Source: Streptomyces clavuligerus (lineage in GTDB: Bacteria; Actinomycetota; Actinomycetes; Streptomycetales; Streptomycetaceae). Taken from it: a stretch of DNA of 64,000 nt. Under the pieces are notes generated by a model. The model saw only the letters and a list, made by a program, of their open reading frames with translations, had not been told where the DNA came from and ran no database searches. Below, in pieces: positions 1 through 8,652 of this stretch. The position numbers and the translations under genes were made by a program. The stretch lies in NCBI RefSeq assembly GCF_005519465.1, contig NZ_CP027858.1, forward strand, positions 62,001-126,000, read 5' to 3'. Every line of letters starts with the position of its first letter. Position 1 is the stretch's first letter.

Positions 1-1295
1 TCCTCCTCAGCGGCGGCACCGTGGTCAGCATGGACCCGGCCGTCGGCGACCTCGTCCGCGGTGACGTGCTGATCGAGAACGGCGTGATCACCGGGGTGGA
101 CGAATGCCTCGACGCCCCGGACGCCGAGATCATCGACGCGACCGACCGGATCGTCATGCCCGGCTTCGTCGACAACCACCGCCACACCTGGCAGACCGCG
201 TTCCGCGGCATCGGCGCGGACTGGACGTTCCCCGAGTGGGCGCTCGCCCTGCACGGCATCCTCAAACCCCACTACCGGCCCGAGGATGTCTACGCCGCCA
301 CCCTCCTCGGCCGCCTGGAGGCCCTGCACTCCGGCGTGACCACCATGCTGGACTGGCACCATGTCGCGCGGACGCCCCAGCATGTGGACGCCGCCGTCGC
401 CGCGCTGCGCGACGCGCCGGGACGGTCGGTCTTCTGCCTCGGCGCGGGATGGGGCACCCCCGACCCGGTCGACACCGAGGTCCGCCGCGTCCACCGCAAG
501 CTGTCCGGCGACAAGCGGGTCACCCTGGCAGTGGGGCTGCGCGGCCCCGACGACACCGGCATGCCCACCGTCGCCAGGGAGCTGGCACTCGCGGCCGAAC
601 TCGGCCTGCGCACCAGCCTCCACATCGCCTCCGACGGGACACAGCGTCCGGTGGCCGATCTGCGCGAGCACGGCCTGCTGCGGGACACCACCACGTTCGT
701 CCACGCCAACGGCGTCAGCGACGAAGAACTGCGGATGCTCGCCGACGCCGGCAGCTCCGTGTCGATCAGCCCCGACGTCGAACTGAAGATGGGCTTCGGA
801 CACCCCGTCACCGGCAGGGCGCTCGCCGCCGGCCTGCGCCCCACGCTCTCCACCGACGACGTCCCCTCGGCCGCCGGCGACCTGTTCTCCACCATGCGCA
901 CCGCGTTCGCCGTACAGCGCGGCCTGGACGGCGGACTGCGCTCCCGCGACCTGCTGGAGTTCGCCACCGTCGACGCCGCCCACTCCTGCGGACTCGGCCA
1001 CCGGACGGGCAGCATCACCCCCGGCAAGGACGCCGACCTCGTCCTCCTGCGCACCGACGACCCGACCGTGTTCCCGGTCACCGACCCGGTCGCCACCATC
1101 GTCAGCGCCGGCCACCCCGGCCTGGTCGACACCGTCCTCGCCGCCGGACGCGTGGTCAAACGCGATGGCGCACTGGTGGGGGTCGACCTGCCGGGGCTCA
1201 GGGCCCGACTGCTCGCCTCACGGAACCGGATCGCCAGGGCCGCCGGCATTCCCCTCGACGGCACCTGGCGCCCACGCCCCGAACCGGAGGAGTAG
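1..1295 (+). CDS. Amidohydrolase (ATZ/TRZ, deaminase-like), 5' end outside window
   Basis: Metal-dependent hydrolase of the amidohydrolase superfamily, layout like the cytosine/8-oxoguanine deaminase and chlorohydrolase group. It probably hydrolyses or deaminates a small nitrogen compound in the cytoplasm; the substrate is not deducible. The frame is open from base 3 and reads LLSGGTVVSMDP, the usual first strand of this family, so the true start lies upstream and the GTG at 21 is internal. Visible metal-site residues are the HRH pair in DNHRHTW, the H of SLHIAS, the H of VHANG and the D of LSTDDVPS. The C-terminal PGKDADLVLL strand is also typical. It ends before a strong hairpin at 1736-1780 and is convergent with the PA14/FN3 gene. 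Confidence 0.9.
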   Translation, partial: LLSGGTVVSMDPAVGDLVRGDVLIENGVITGVDECLDAPDAEIIDATDRIVMPGFVDNHRHTWQTAFRGIGADWTFPEWALALHGILKPHYRPEDVYAATLLGRLEALHSGVTTMLDWHHVARTPQHVDAAVAALRDAPGRSVFCLGAGWGTPDPVDTEVRRVHRKLSGDKRVTLAVGLRGPDDTGMPTVARELALAAELGLRTSLHIASDGTQRPVADLREHGLLRDTTTFVHANGVSDEELRMLADAGSSVSISPDVELKMGFGHPVTGRALAAGLRPTLSTDDVPSAAGDLFSTMRTAFAVQRGLDGGLRSRDLLEFATVDAAHSCGLGHRTGSITPGKDADLVLLRTDDPTVFPVTDPVATIVSAGHPGLVDTVLAAGRVVKRDGALVGVDLPGLRARLLASRNRIARAAGIPLDGTWRPRPEPEE

Positions 1296-1825
1296 CACAC
1301 GGTGCCCGCGCCGGAAACGCTGTCGGGCCGATCCACCACCGGCCGGGCTCCACCTCCCGGGACGCAGGGACGGCACCCGTTGAACCACGGTGGAGGGCAC
1401 GGTCCCCGGTATCGGCCCGGGTGCATCGCGCATGATGACGTGCGGCCCGGTTCCGGGCCTCGGAACCGGAGGAGCCGCTGCCGCGGATCGGTCACCGGTG
1501 CGGCCGGGGCGATCTGTGGCGGCGCACCCGGGACCATGCGCGGGCCGCCCGGTCCTGTCGGCGGGAAGAACGGCCGGCATCCGGCCGAGTGCATGGGCCG
1601 TGATGTGCTGGGCGGTCCGGAGCACCTGCCGGACCGGGCGCGGGGCGACCCGGCCGGATCACCGTCCGGCCCGTCCGGCGCCCCGGCGCATCCGGTGCCG
1701 TACCCGCCGAAGCGGCTGGGCTTCTTCCAGGAGCCGGAAAGGGCGCCTGACCCGTTCATCCACCGGTCAGGCGCCTTTCCCGTCACCCCGTCATCCCGTC
1801 GGGCGGCTCGTCCCGGCGGATCGGG
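1296..1825. other. Intergenic gap between convergent genes
   Basis: About 530 bases separate the amidohydrolase and the PA14/FN3 gene, which point at each other. Open frames here are GC-rich Pro/Arg/Gly shadows with no family resemblance. The only structure I can support is the hairpin at 1736-1780. Confidence 0.7.
1736..1780. terminator. Bidirectional hairpin terminator
   Basis: Arms at 1736-1752 and 1765-1780 (GGAAAGGGCGCCTGACC against GGTCAGGCGCCTTTCC) pair over 16 bp with a single bulged G and a 12-base loop. It lies between two convergent genes, where it can stop transcription from both sides. There is no U-tract, which is normal for Streptomyces. Confidence 0.75.
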
Positions 1826-3544
1826 TCAGCGCGCCGGTGCGGAGACGGCCCAGTCCCCCGCGGGAAGGGACTCGGTGCCGTCGGCGGCCACGGCCGTCAC
1901 CCAGTAGTACGAGGTGGTGCCCCGCCCGGCCCGGGTGTCGGTGTAGGAGGTGCCGCTCGCGATATCGGCGATCTTCTCGTACCGGGCCGTCACGGGGTTC
2001 CACCGGTGCACCCGGTAGCCGCGCGCGGCCTGCGGGGAGGAGGGGTCGAGGCCGCTCCACGACACCGTGTTGCCCTCGGTGCCCCCGGCCCCGTGCGCGG
2101 TGACCCGCAGGGGGGAGCCCTCGGGGGTCGGAACGCCCGGTGTGGTGTCGATCTCCGTCGCGGTCACGGCGTGGGCCGTGCCGGTCTGCCGCAGGGACGA
2201 GTTCCCGGCGGTGTCCAGGACGTCGACGAAGAAGCAGACCTCGTCCCCGTCGGGGAGGGTGAGGTAGTCGTGGGAGGTGGTACCGGCCGCCAGGTACTCC
2301 ACGGGGCTGCCGTAGCAGATCTGTTCCTCCTCGTCGCCCATGAGTTCTCCCCAATGGACCACATAGGTCTTGGCGTCGGGCGCGCGGCTCGCGTCCCACG
2401 TCAGGGCGAAGCCGTACCCGGTCGGGGTGACACGCAGCCCGGTGACGGCCGGGGGCGCGGTGAGGTCCCTGCGGAAGACGCTGACCGGGGCGGAGCGGCC
2501 GGACTCGTTGCCCGCCCGGTCCAGCGCGGTGATCCGGTAGGTGTGGGTGGCGGCGTCGGCGGCCCGGGTGTCCAGATGGGTGCCCCGGGCCGTGTCGGCG
2601 ATCCGGGTGAACGCGCCGTTCGTCCCCGTCGCCCGGTAGACCCGGTACGAGGCCGCCGCGGGGTCCGTCGGCCAGGTGAGCCGGATGCCGTCGTACTCCG
2701 ACAGGGCGGTGGGCGCCGCGGGGGCCGGGGGCGGGGTCCGGTCGGTGGTGACGACCGACTGGTCTGCGGTGCCCGCCGACTCGTTCCCGGCCCTGTCGTA
2801 CGCGCGGACCTCGTAGAGGTAGGTGGCACCGGTGGCGGGCACGGTGGTGTCGCTGTACGACGTCGAGGTGGTGGTGGCGAGGGGGCGGGTGCCGAAGGAG
2901 GCGCCCTGCGCCCGGCGGTAGACGCGGTACCCGGCGAGGTCCATCTCCGGGCTCTTCGACCAGGCCACCCTGGTCCGGCGGGTGCCCTTGTCGTACGCCG
3001 CCGAGGCGCCCCGGGGGGCGAGCGGCTCGACCTTGTCCACGCTCGCGGAGGTGCGCGGCGTGTAGGTGAAGTCGACGTCGGCGTTCCCGGTCCAGTTGAC
3101 GAAGTCGACGCGGAGGGTGTGCTTTCCGGCGGGGACGGTGAGGTTCACCGTCTTCCCGCGGGTGCTGGAGACATTGCTCCACAGGTCGATCCTGCGGACC
3201 CCGTCGAGGTGGACCCGGATGCCGTCCTGCGCATCGGCCCGGAGGGTGAAGGGGCCGCCGGAGCCGAAGTCCCGGGTCACGGACCAGCGGACCCCGAAGT
3301 TGTCCCTCGGCAGGCCGGACGCGGGGGCTCCGGCCCGCCAGTTCTGGTCGATCGCGCTGTCGCAGTCCGTTGCCCGCGGCCTTCCGGAGAAGGTGGTGTT
3401 CGCGAAGAACTCCCGGGTGAAGGCGGGAGAGGCGCAGCTCACGGGAGCGGCGGCGGCCGGGGCGGTCGTGCTGAGCAGCGTTCCGGCGGTGGCGAGCACG
3501 ACGGCGGTGGCGGCCGCGGCAGTCGTGCGTCTGGCTGGGTTCAT
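1826..3544 (-). CDS. Secreted PA14 and fibronectin type III repeat protein
   Basis: Exported, probably carbohydrate- or matrix-binding protein of 572 residues. An N-terminal signal peptide (basic MNPARR, an Ala/Val/Leu core, then APAAAAP) occupies about residues 1-33. A PA14-like domain follows (about 37-160; FTREFFANTTFSG, then HLDGVRRIDLW), and then four fibronectin type III modules (about 170-260, 265-350, 360-455 and 465-570), each with the repeated GYRVYR / DRAGNES signature. No catalytic domain is visible, so adhesion or polysaccharide binding is inferred. The ATG at 3544 is preferred over an upstream in-frame start because AAGAGGA sits just before it and the signal peptide begins there. 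Divergent from the PAP2 gene. Confidence 0.85.
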   Translation of the reverse strand: MNPARRTTAAAATAVVLATAGTLLSTTAPAAAAPVSCASPAFTREFFANTTFSGRPRATDCDSAIDQNWRAGAPASGLPRDNFGVRWSVTRDFGSGGPFTLRADAQDGIRVHLDGVRRIDLWSNVSSTRGKTVNLTVPAGKHTLRVDFVNWTGNADVDFTYTPRTSASVDKVEPLAPRGASAAYDKGTRRTRVAWSKSPEMDLAGYRVYRRAQGASFGTRPLATTTSTSYSDTTVPATGATYLYEVRAYDRAGNESAGTADQSVVTTDRTPPPAPAAPTALSEYDGIRLTWPTDPAAASYRVYRATGTNGAFTRIADTARGTHLDTRAADAATHTYRITALDRAGNESGRSAPVSVFRRDLTAPPAVTGLRVTPTGYGFALTWDASRAPDAKTYVVHWGELMGDEEEQICYGSPVEYLAAGTTSHDYLTLPDGDEVCFFVDVLDTAGNSSLRQTGTAHAVTATEIDTTPGVPTPEGSPLRVTAHGAGGTEGNTVSWSGLDPSSPQAARGYRVHRWNPVTARYEKIADIASGTSYTDTRAGRGTTSYYWVTAVAADGTESLPAGDWAVSAPAR

Positions 3545-3774
3545 GCGGTCCTCTTGATCGGAATACCCGGATTGACCGGACATGCTCGGGCGGCGGGGAG
3601 ATGCCGCGCATGAACACGACTCATGAAACGCTGACGTGGTTGTACGGTCCGGCGCGCTCTTTTACCGTGGGCGTCCCGATGGGTCGGCGCCTCGCCGCCG
3701 CGGGCCCGGGCCCGGGCGCGGGGGGCGGCTTCGGCGCGGGCGGGACCGGACGTGAGGACGAGGGGGGCTCGTTG

Positions 3775-4467
3775 ATGGCTGTCGGTACCGGCACGGGTGG
3801 GCCGGGCGGGACGACCGGGTGGCGGGAGCCGGTTCTGCTGCCCCCGCCGCTGCGGGTGTGGCTCGGGCCGGTCGTGGTCCTCGCCGCGCTGGCGCTCGGG
3901 GTGCTCGGGGTCCTGTACGCCGGTGACGGCCGGTCCGGCGGGGTCGACGGGTGGCTCCGGTCGGCGGTGGGCGACGCCCGGCCGCTGTGGCGGCGGGTCG
4001 CGCTGGCGGTGGACTTCCTGGCGGAGCCCGCCGGGGCGGCGGTGCTGGTCGTGGCCGCCGTGACCGGGTGCCTGCTGCTGCGGCGACCGCGCGCGGCGGT
4101 GCTCGCCGTGGTCGGCCCCGGTCTGGCCGTGGGGACGACGACGCTGCTCAAGCCCCTGGTGGGTCGCACCATCCATGGCGTGCACCTGTCGTTCCCGAGC
4201 GGGCACACCGCCTTCCTCACCGCGTTCGCCCTCGTGGTGGCGCTGCTCGTGGCCGGCCGGCGCGGCCTCGGCGCGGCGGCCGGGACGTCGCTCGTGCTCG
4301 CCTCGGCGCTGCTCGCCGGCGCGGCCATGGGCTGGGCGCAGATCGCGCTGGACGCGCACCACCCGACCGATGTCCTCGGTGGCTGGTGCGCGGCGCTGGT
4401 GGTGGTGCCGGTGTCGGCGTGGCTGGTCGACCGGGTGTCCGGCGCTCGTGGGCGGGAGCGCCGCTGA
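3775..4467 (+). CDS. PAP2-family membrane phosphatase
   Basis: Integral membrane phosphatase of the PAP2 / phosphatidic acid phosphatase superfamily, 230 residues, expected to dephosphorylate lipid phosphates such as undecaprenyl or phosphatidyl phosphates at the outer face of the membrane. The motifs are in order: LLKPLVGRT (first motif), PSGHT (second, catalytic His) and a DAHHPTDVLGG-type third motif (His and Asp). About six hydrophobic segments are visible. ATG 3775 is chosen because GAGGGG stands 8-9 bases upstream; the frame is open from 3601 but that extra part is a Gly/Arg-rich leader. It sits beside the exopolysaccharide locus, where recycling of undecaprenyl pyrophosphate would fit, but the link is inference. 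Confidence 0.85.
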   Translation: MAVGTGTGGPGGTTGWREPVLLPPPLRVWLGPVVVLAALALGVLGVLYAGDGRSGGVDGWLRSAVGDARPLWRRVALAVDFLAEPAGAAVLVVAAVTGCLLLRRPRAAVLAVVGPGLAVGTTTLLKPLVGRTIHGVHLSFPSGHTAFLTAFALVVALLVAGRRGLGAAAGTSLVLASALLAGAAMGWAQIALDAHHPTDVLGGWCAALVVVPVSAWLVDRVSGARGRERR

Positions 4468-4474
4468 CGCCCGG

Positions 4475-5800
4475 TCACGCCCGGCGGCGGAAGACGGGTT
4501 TCACCGGCCGTCCGGCCAGCCAGGGTGTGGGGTCGGCGGCGTCGAGCGCCTTCCGGTACACCGCGCACGCCTGGGCCACGGTCTCGACGGTGCGGTCGAT
4601 GTCCTCGTCGCTGAGCGCGCTGCTCACCACGAACGACGGGGCGAGCACCCCGCCCGCGAGCAGGCGGCGCAGGAACAGGGTGCGGTACCGCTGCGACGGT
4701 TTCCCGTTCTCGTCGAGGGTGGCGAAGACCAGATTGCTGGCCCGGCCCCGGACGACGAGGTGGTCGGCGACGCCCATGCCCGCGGCGGCGGAGCGGACAC
4801 CGGCGGCCAGCCGCTCGCCGAGGGCGTGGAGCCGCGCGGTGACACCTTCCTCGGTGTAGGTGGTGAGCACCGCCATCGCGGCGGCCAGCGCGTGGGTTTC
4901 CGCGCCGTGTGTGGTGGACAGCAGGAACACCCGGTCGCCGGGGTGGCGCAGCCCGCCCCGTTCCATGAGGTCGCGGCGTCCGGCGAGCGCGGCGACGGCG
5001 AACCCGTTGCCGAGGGCCTTGCCGAAGGTGGAGAGGTCGGGGACGACGCCGTACAACCCCTGGGCGCCCGCCTCGGACCAGCGGAAGCCGGTGATCATCT
5101 CGTCGAAGATCAGGACGCAGCCGTGCCGGTCGGCCAGTTCGCGCAGGCCCGCGAGGTATCCGGGGGGCGGTTCGGTGTGTCCTGCGGGTTCGAGGATCAG
5201 GCAGGCGACCTCGCCCCGGTACCGGGTGAGCAGGTCCTCCGTCGCGGCCAGGTCACCGTAGGGGAAGGCCACGGTGCGTTCGGTGGCCGCCGCGGGGATA
5301 CCGGCGGACATCGGGGTGGTGCCGATGAACCAGTCGTCGACGGAGAAGAACGGGTGGTCCCCGCAGACGGCCGCTCTCGGGCGCCCGGTGACGGCGCGGG
5401 CGAGGCGCACCGCGGCGGTGGTGGCGTCGGAGCCGTTCTTCGCGAACTTCACCATCTCGGCGGTGGGCACGGTGGCCAGGAAACGTTCCGCGGCGTCGAG
5501 TTCCACGATGGACGGCCGGACGAAGTTGCTGCCGCGGTCGAGTTCCCGCCGCACCGCCTCGACGACGCGCGGGTGGGCGTGGCCGAGGCTGACGGACCGC
5601 AGGCCGGAGCCGTATTCGACATAGCGGTTGCCGTCGATGTCCCATACATGGGCGCCGCGGCCGTGGCTGATGACCGGAGCCAGGTTCTCGGGGTACTGGT
5701 CGTCGCCCTTGGCGTAGGTGTGCGCGCCTCCGGGGACCAGGGCGTGCAGTCGCTCGTTCGCCTGCCGTGACCGGGGCAGGTGGAACTCTTCGGTGGTCAC
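4475..5800 (-). CDS. Class III PLP aminotransferase, GSA-aminomutase-like
   Basis: PLP-dependent aminotransferase of the class III / glutamate-1-semialdehyde aminomutase family, 441 residues, the normal length. The start resembles GSA-type enzymes (RSRQANERLHALVPGGAHTYAKG), the cofactor-binding stretch includes IFDEMITGFR, and the Schiff-base lysine is in STFGKALGNGF. Being the last gene of the polysaccharide operon, 7 bases after the RmlC-like gene, it is more likely a sugar or side-chain aminotransferase than a haem enzyme. Homologues of this type occur in other polysaccharide clusters; the substrate here is unknown. The two last bases before PAP2's end are convergent with almost no gap. 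Confidence 0.85.
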   Translation of the reverse strand: MTTEEFHLPRSRQANERLHALVPGGAHTYAKGDDQYPENLAPVISHGRGAHVWDIDGNRYVEYGSGLRSVSLGHAHPRVVEAVRRELDRGSNFVRPSIVELDAAERFLATVPTAEMVKFAKNGSDATTAAVRLARAVTGRPRAAVCGDHPFFSVDDWFIGTTPMSAGIPAAATERTVAFPYGDLAATEDLLTRYRGEVACLILEPAGHTEPPPGYLAGLRELADRHGCVLIFDEMITGFRWSEAGAQGLYGVVPDLSTFGKALGNGFAVAALAGRRDLMERGGLRHPGDRVFLLSTTHGAETHALAAAMAVLTTYTEEGVTARLHALGERLAAGVRSAAAGMGVADHLVVRGRASNLVFATLDENGKPSQRYRTLFLRRLLAGGVLAPSFVVSSALSDEDIDRTVETVAQACAVYRKALDAADPTPWLAGRPVKPVFRRRA

Positions 5801-5807
5801 GCGGATC

Positions 5808-6449
5808 TCACTTCTCCTCGTGCTTCAGGGCCTTGTGCTGCGGAGCCTCGTGCCTCAGGGCCCCCTGCTTCGGGGCCTCCTGCTTCAGGACTTCGTGCTT
5901 CAGGACTTCGTGCTTCAGGACCTCGGCGAGGCTCGGCGCCTCCCGGTCCCGGCGGGACATGAGAGTGACCGGCAGTGGCCACGGAATGGCCAGCTCCGGG
6001 TCGTCGAAGGCGATCGTGACGTCCTCGGCCGGGTCGTGCGGGCGGTCGATGCGGTACGAGGTGTCGGCGGTCCCGGTGAGCGCCTGGAAGCCGTGCGCGC
6101 ACCCCGCCGGGATGTACAGGGTCGTCTGTGTCTCACCGGACAGTTCGAAGGTGGCCACGGTGCGGTAGGTGGGTGAGTCCGGCCGCAGGTCGATGACGAC
6201 GTCGAAGATCTTCCCAAAGGAGCAGCGCACCAGTTTGGCCTCGCCCGCTCCGGAGCGCAGATGCAGTCCGCGCAGCACTCCCCGGGCCGAGCGGGAGACG
6301 CTGTCCTGGACGAAGGCGTGCGGGTCGAGGCCCACCGAGCGGGCCAGGCCGGCGTCGAAGGTGCGGCAGAAGAAGCCGCGTTCGTCGGCGCGGGGTGTCG
6401 GTTCGAAGAGGTACGCGCCGGTGATCGCCGGGATTCCGGTCGCCTTCAT
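5808..6449 (-). CDS. RmlC-like dTDP-sugar 3,5-epimerase with a repetitive C-tail
   Basis: Cupin of the dTDP-4-dehydrorhamnose 3,5-epimerase family, 213 residues. The family pattern is clear: DERGFFCRTF near the N-terminus, RGVLRGLH with the catalytic His, KIFDVVIDLRPDSPT, and IPAGCAHGFQAL. It would epimerise a 4-keto-6-deoxysugar nucleotide for the polysaccharide. After about residue 175 the protein leaves the family fold and runs into seven imperfect pentapeptides (LKHEV, LKHEV, LKQEA and so on) encoded by 15-bp repeats at 5820-5924. The ATG at 6449 overlaps the stop of the pyruvyl transferase (ATGA), indicating translational coupling. No rmlA, rmlB or rmlD lies in the window, so its substrate may come from elsewhere. 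Confidence 0.85.
   Translation of the reverse strand: MKATGIPAITGAYLFEPTPRADERGFFCRTFDAGLARSVGLDPHAFVQDSVSRSARGVLRGLHLRSGAGEAKLVRCSFGKIFDVVIDLRPDSPTYRTVATFELSGETQTTLYIPAGCAHGFQALTGTADTSYRIDRPHDPAEDVTIAFDDPELAIPWPLPVTLMSRRDREAPSLAEVLKHEVLKHEVLKQEAPKQGALRHEAPQHKALKHEEK
5820..5924 (-). repeat. Seven tandem 15-bp in-frame repeats
   Basis: Units of 15 bp with consensus GTGCTTCAGGACCTC on the plus strand, seven copies in register (5820, 5835, 5850, 5865, 5880, 5895, 5910). The three units nearest 5924 are almost identical and the outer ones have diverged. They encode a charged pentapeptide tail at the C-terminus of the RmlC-like epimerase. Confidence 0.9.
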
Positions 6450-7699
6450 GGGGTCTCCCGCAGGGCGTGGCTGGGGCTCGGGTCGGGGTCGGGGTCGGGG
6501 GCGGGGCCGGTCGTCGGGAAGAGGGCCGCGGTCAACGCGGTGAAGTGCCGGTCGAGGTGGCGGGCGGCGGTCCGGTTCCGTTCGGCGAGGGTCCGTCGCA
6601 GCTCCGCCGCGGTGCGTTCCACTTCCCGGAACTGCGCGAGCAGTCGACCGGCGTCGACCGCGCGGGCCGGGTGGCAGTGGGCGCCCAGCCCCATCCGGTC
6701 CATGAGCGCCTCGCTCTTCGCCGCGTAGCTGAGGGCGAGGGTCGGTGTGCCGGTCTTCAGCGCGCAGACCAGGTTGTGGTAGCGGGTCGCGACCACGGTG
6801 TCGGCAGCCGCCGTCTCCTTCATCAGGTCGGCCAGTGTGGCCGTCTCGGCGGCGGTGACGAGCGGTGAGTCGACCGCGCCGAGGATCGCGGCGACCACCG
6901 GGGCGTCGACCGCGTCGCCGGTGAGCAGCCGGACCTCTCTGCCGTCCCGGGCCAGGGCGCGCACGAAGCGGGTCGTTCCGTCGAGGTAGCGCCGGTGGAT
7001 CTCCTCGGCGCGGGCGCGGTCGTCGTCGCCGCCGTGGAAGGCCATGACGCCGACGCAGACCCGGCCCGGGACGGTGGCGACCCGCGGCACCGGCAGGGCG
7101 AAGGCGAGGTCCGGGCAGACCTCGTCGTGCGCGGTGTCCACGCCCATCGCCCGGATCGCGTCGCGGGACAGGGTGTCCCGGTAGGAGCGGTGGGCGGCCA
7201 GCCGCGCCGACCAGCGCACCAGGGCCCGGGTGGGTCTGCTGCCGATCGCGGCGGCGCCGACACCGACCAGCGCGACCCGGGTGCGCAGCAGCCTGCCGCT
7301 CGCGCAGAGCAGGAACAGCGCGTACGGGAAGCCCCACGGCCGCAGCGGCAGGGTGGCCTCCAGGACGCCCATGCCCGGGACGATCACCACGTCGTGGCGG
7401 CGCACCCAGGCGGCCGTGCGGCAGGCGTCGACGAGTTTGCCGAGGCCCTTGCCCGCGATCGCGCCCGCGCGCGAGGCGGTCCGGTACTCCCCCCGGTACC
7501 AGTGCAGCCGGGTGGCGGGGATCCGGTACCGGGCGGCGACGGTCTCGGGGCCGCCGCACAGCGCGTCCACGACGGCTTCGGGGTGTTCGGCGCGGAGGTA
7601 CCCGAGCACGGCCTCCAGCGAGCCGTCGTTGCCGAGGTTGCCGGAGCCGAGCAGGCCGAACACCCCGACGCGCACCGGGGGCGCGGTCGCGGCCCTCAT
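6446..7699 (-). CDS. Polysaccharide pyruvyl transferase family protein
   Basis: Family that adds pyruvate from phosphoenolpyruvate to a sugar as a ketal, or in some members acts as a glycosyltransferase-like enzyme; cytoplasmic, 417 residues. The N-terminal Rossmann-like half begins VRVGVFGLLGSGNLGND. The C-terminal half carries the family's VVATRYHNLVCALKTGTPTL segment, where the His and nearby residues are conserved, and a YAAKSEALM motif. The tail is repetitive (DPDPDPSPS), from hexanucleotide repeats around 6470-6505. ATGA overlaps join it to the GT2 gene before and the RmlC-like gene after. A pyruvylated, hence acidic, repeat unit is inferred. Confidence 0.85.
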   Translation of the reverse strand: MRAATAPPVRVGVFGLLGSGNLGNDGSLEAVLGYLRAEHPEAVVDALCGGPETVAARYRIPATRLHWYRGEYRTASRAGAIAGKGLGKLVDACRTAAWVRRHDVVIVPGMGVLEATLPLRPWGFPYALFLLCASGRLLRTRVALVGVGAAAIGSRPTRALVRWSARLAAHRSYRDTLSRDAIRAMGVDTAHDEVCPDLAFALPVPRVATVPGRVCVGVMAFHGGDDDRARAEEIHRRYLDGTTRFVRALARDGREVRLLTGDAVDAPVVAAILGAVDSPLVTAAETATLADLMKETAAADTVVATRYHNLVCALKTGTPTLALSYAAKSEALMDRMGLGAHCHPARAVDAGRLLAQFREVERTAAELRRTLAERNRTAARHLDRHFTALTAALFPTTGPAPDPDPDPSPSHALRETP

Positions 7700-8652
7700 G
7701 CCCGTCCGCCGTCACGGCCCGCGACGAGGGCGTCGACACAGACGGTGGGCCGGTCCGGGTCGACCGGGGTGCGGTCCTCGACCCGTTCACCGGCGCCGGG
7801 CCGGGCGCGGCTGGCCAGCCACGCGGCCAGGTGGCGGTAGCACGCGCGCCGGTCGGCCGGGGACAGCGGCGCCCGCCGGACCGCCGCGACGAAGCCCCAG
7901 ACGTACTCGGCGAGCAGCCGGGGGGTGGGGTGCAGCAAGCCCGCCCGGCGCGGGTCCAGGTTGACGCACCGGGAGCGCTTGGAGGGGTTCGCCCGCTCGG
8001 CGCGGGTGGGGTGGTCGCGGCGGAAGTACAGCAGCTCCGGGACCTGGTGGAAGCGTCCGTGGAGGCCGATCTCGGTGACGAAGGTGCGGTCCGCGTGGTG
8101 GTAGCTGTCGTGCGGTTTCACCCGGCGCAGCACCTCGGCGCGGATCACCCCGTAGAAGTCGTCGCCGCCGGGTTCGAAGAGCATGCTGCGGAAGCGCTCG
8201 GGCGGGTGCGGCGAGCCGGTGGCGAGGGTGTACGCGTACGGGACCTTCACCCGGCCGTCGGCGTCGATGACGGCCTGGTCGGCGTGGGCGAGGATGACGT
8301 CGGGGTGTTCGTCGAGCGCCGCCACGCAGCGGCGCAGCAGGTCCCGGGCGTACAGGTCGTCGTGCGAGGCCCATTTGAAGAGTTCGCCGCGGCACTCGGT
8401 GAAGACGTGGTTGTGGTTCGGGGCGGCGCCGATGTTCCGGGGCAGCCGGATGTACCGGATGCGCGGGTCCCGTGCGGCGTAGCGGCGGCAGATGTCGCGG
8501 GTGCCGTCGGTCGAGGCGTTGTCGGAGATGACGAGTTCGAAGTCCTCGTAGGTCTGGCCGAGCAGGGCGTCGAGCGATTCGGCGAGGTACTCCTCGCCGT
8601 TGTACACGGGCAGGCCGATGCTGAGCCGGGGAGGGCGGGGCAGGGCGGTCAC
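7696..8652 (-). CDS. Glycosyltransferase family 2
   Basis: Inverting GT-A glycosyltransferase, 318 residues, transferring a nucleotide-activated sugar to the growing lipid-linked repeat unit on the cytoplasmic face of the membrane. The fold signature is complete: LSIGLPVYNGEEYLAESL at the N-terminus, ISDNASTDGT, and a DXD-type metal motif in WASHDDLYARDLL. No membrane segment is visible. It overlaps the flippase gene by four bases and the pyruvyl transferase by four, so it is co-translated with them. Sugar donor and linkage cannot be read from sequence. Confidence 0.9.
   Translation of the reverse strand: MTALPRPPRLSIGLPVYNGEEYLAESLDALLGQTYEDFELVISDNASTDGTRDICRRYAARDPRIRYIRLPRNIGAAPNHNHVFTECRGELFKWASHDDLYARDLLRRCVAALDEHPDVILAHADQAVIDADGRVKVPYAYTLATGSPHPPERFRSMLFEPGGDDFYGVIRAEVLRRVKPHDSYHHADRTFVTEIGLHGRFHQVPELLYFRRDHPTRAERANPSKRSRCVNLDPRRAGLLHPTPRLLAEYVWGFVAAVRRAPLSPADRRACYRHLAAWLASRARPGAGERVEDRTPVDPDRPTVCVDALVAGRDGGRA

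Noticed and set aside
5820..5924. CRISPR-like periodicity in the 12-, 15- and 228-bp repeats.
   Set aside because: The repeats are contiguous, without unique spacers, and no cas gene is present.
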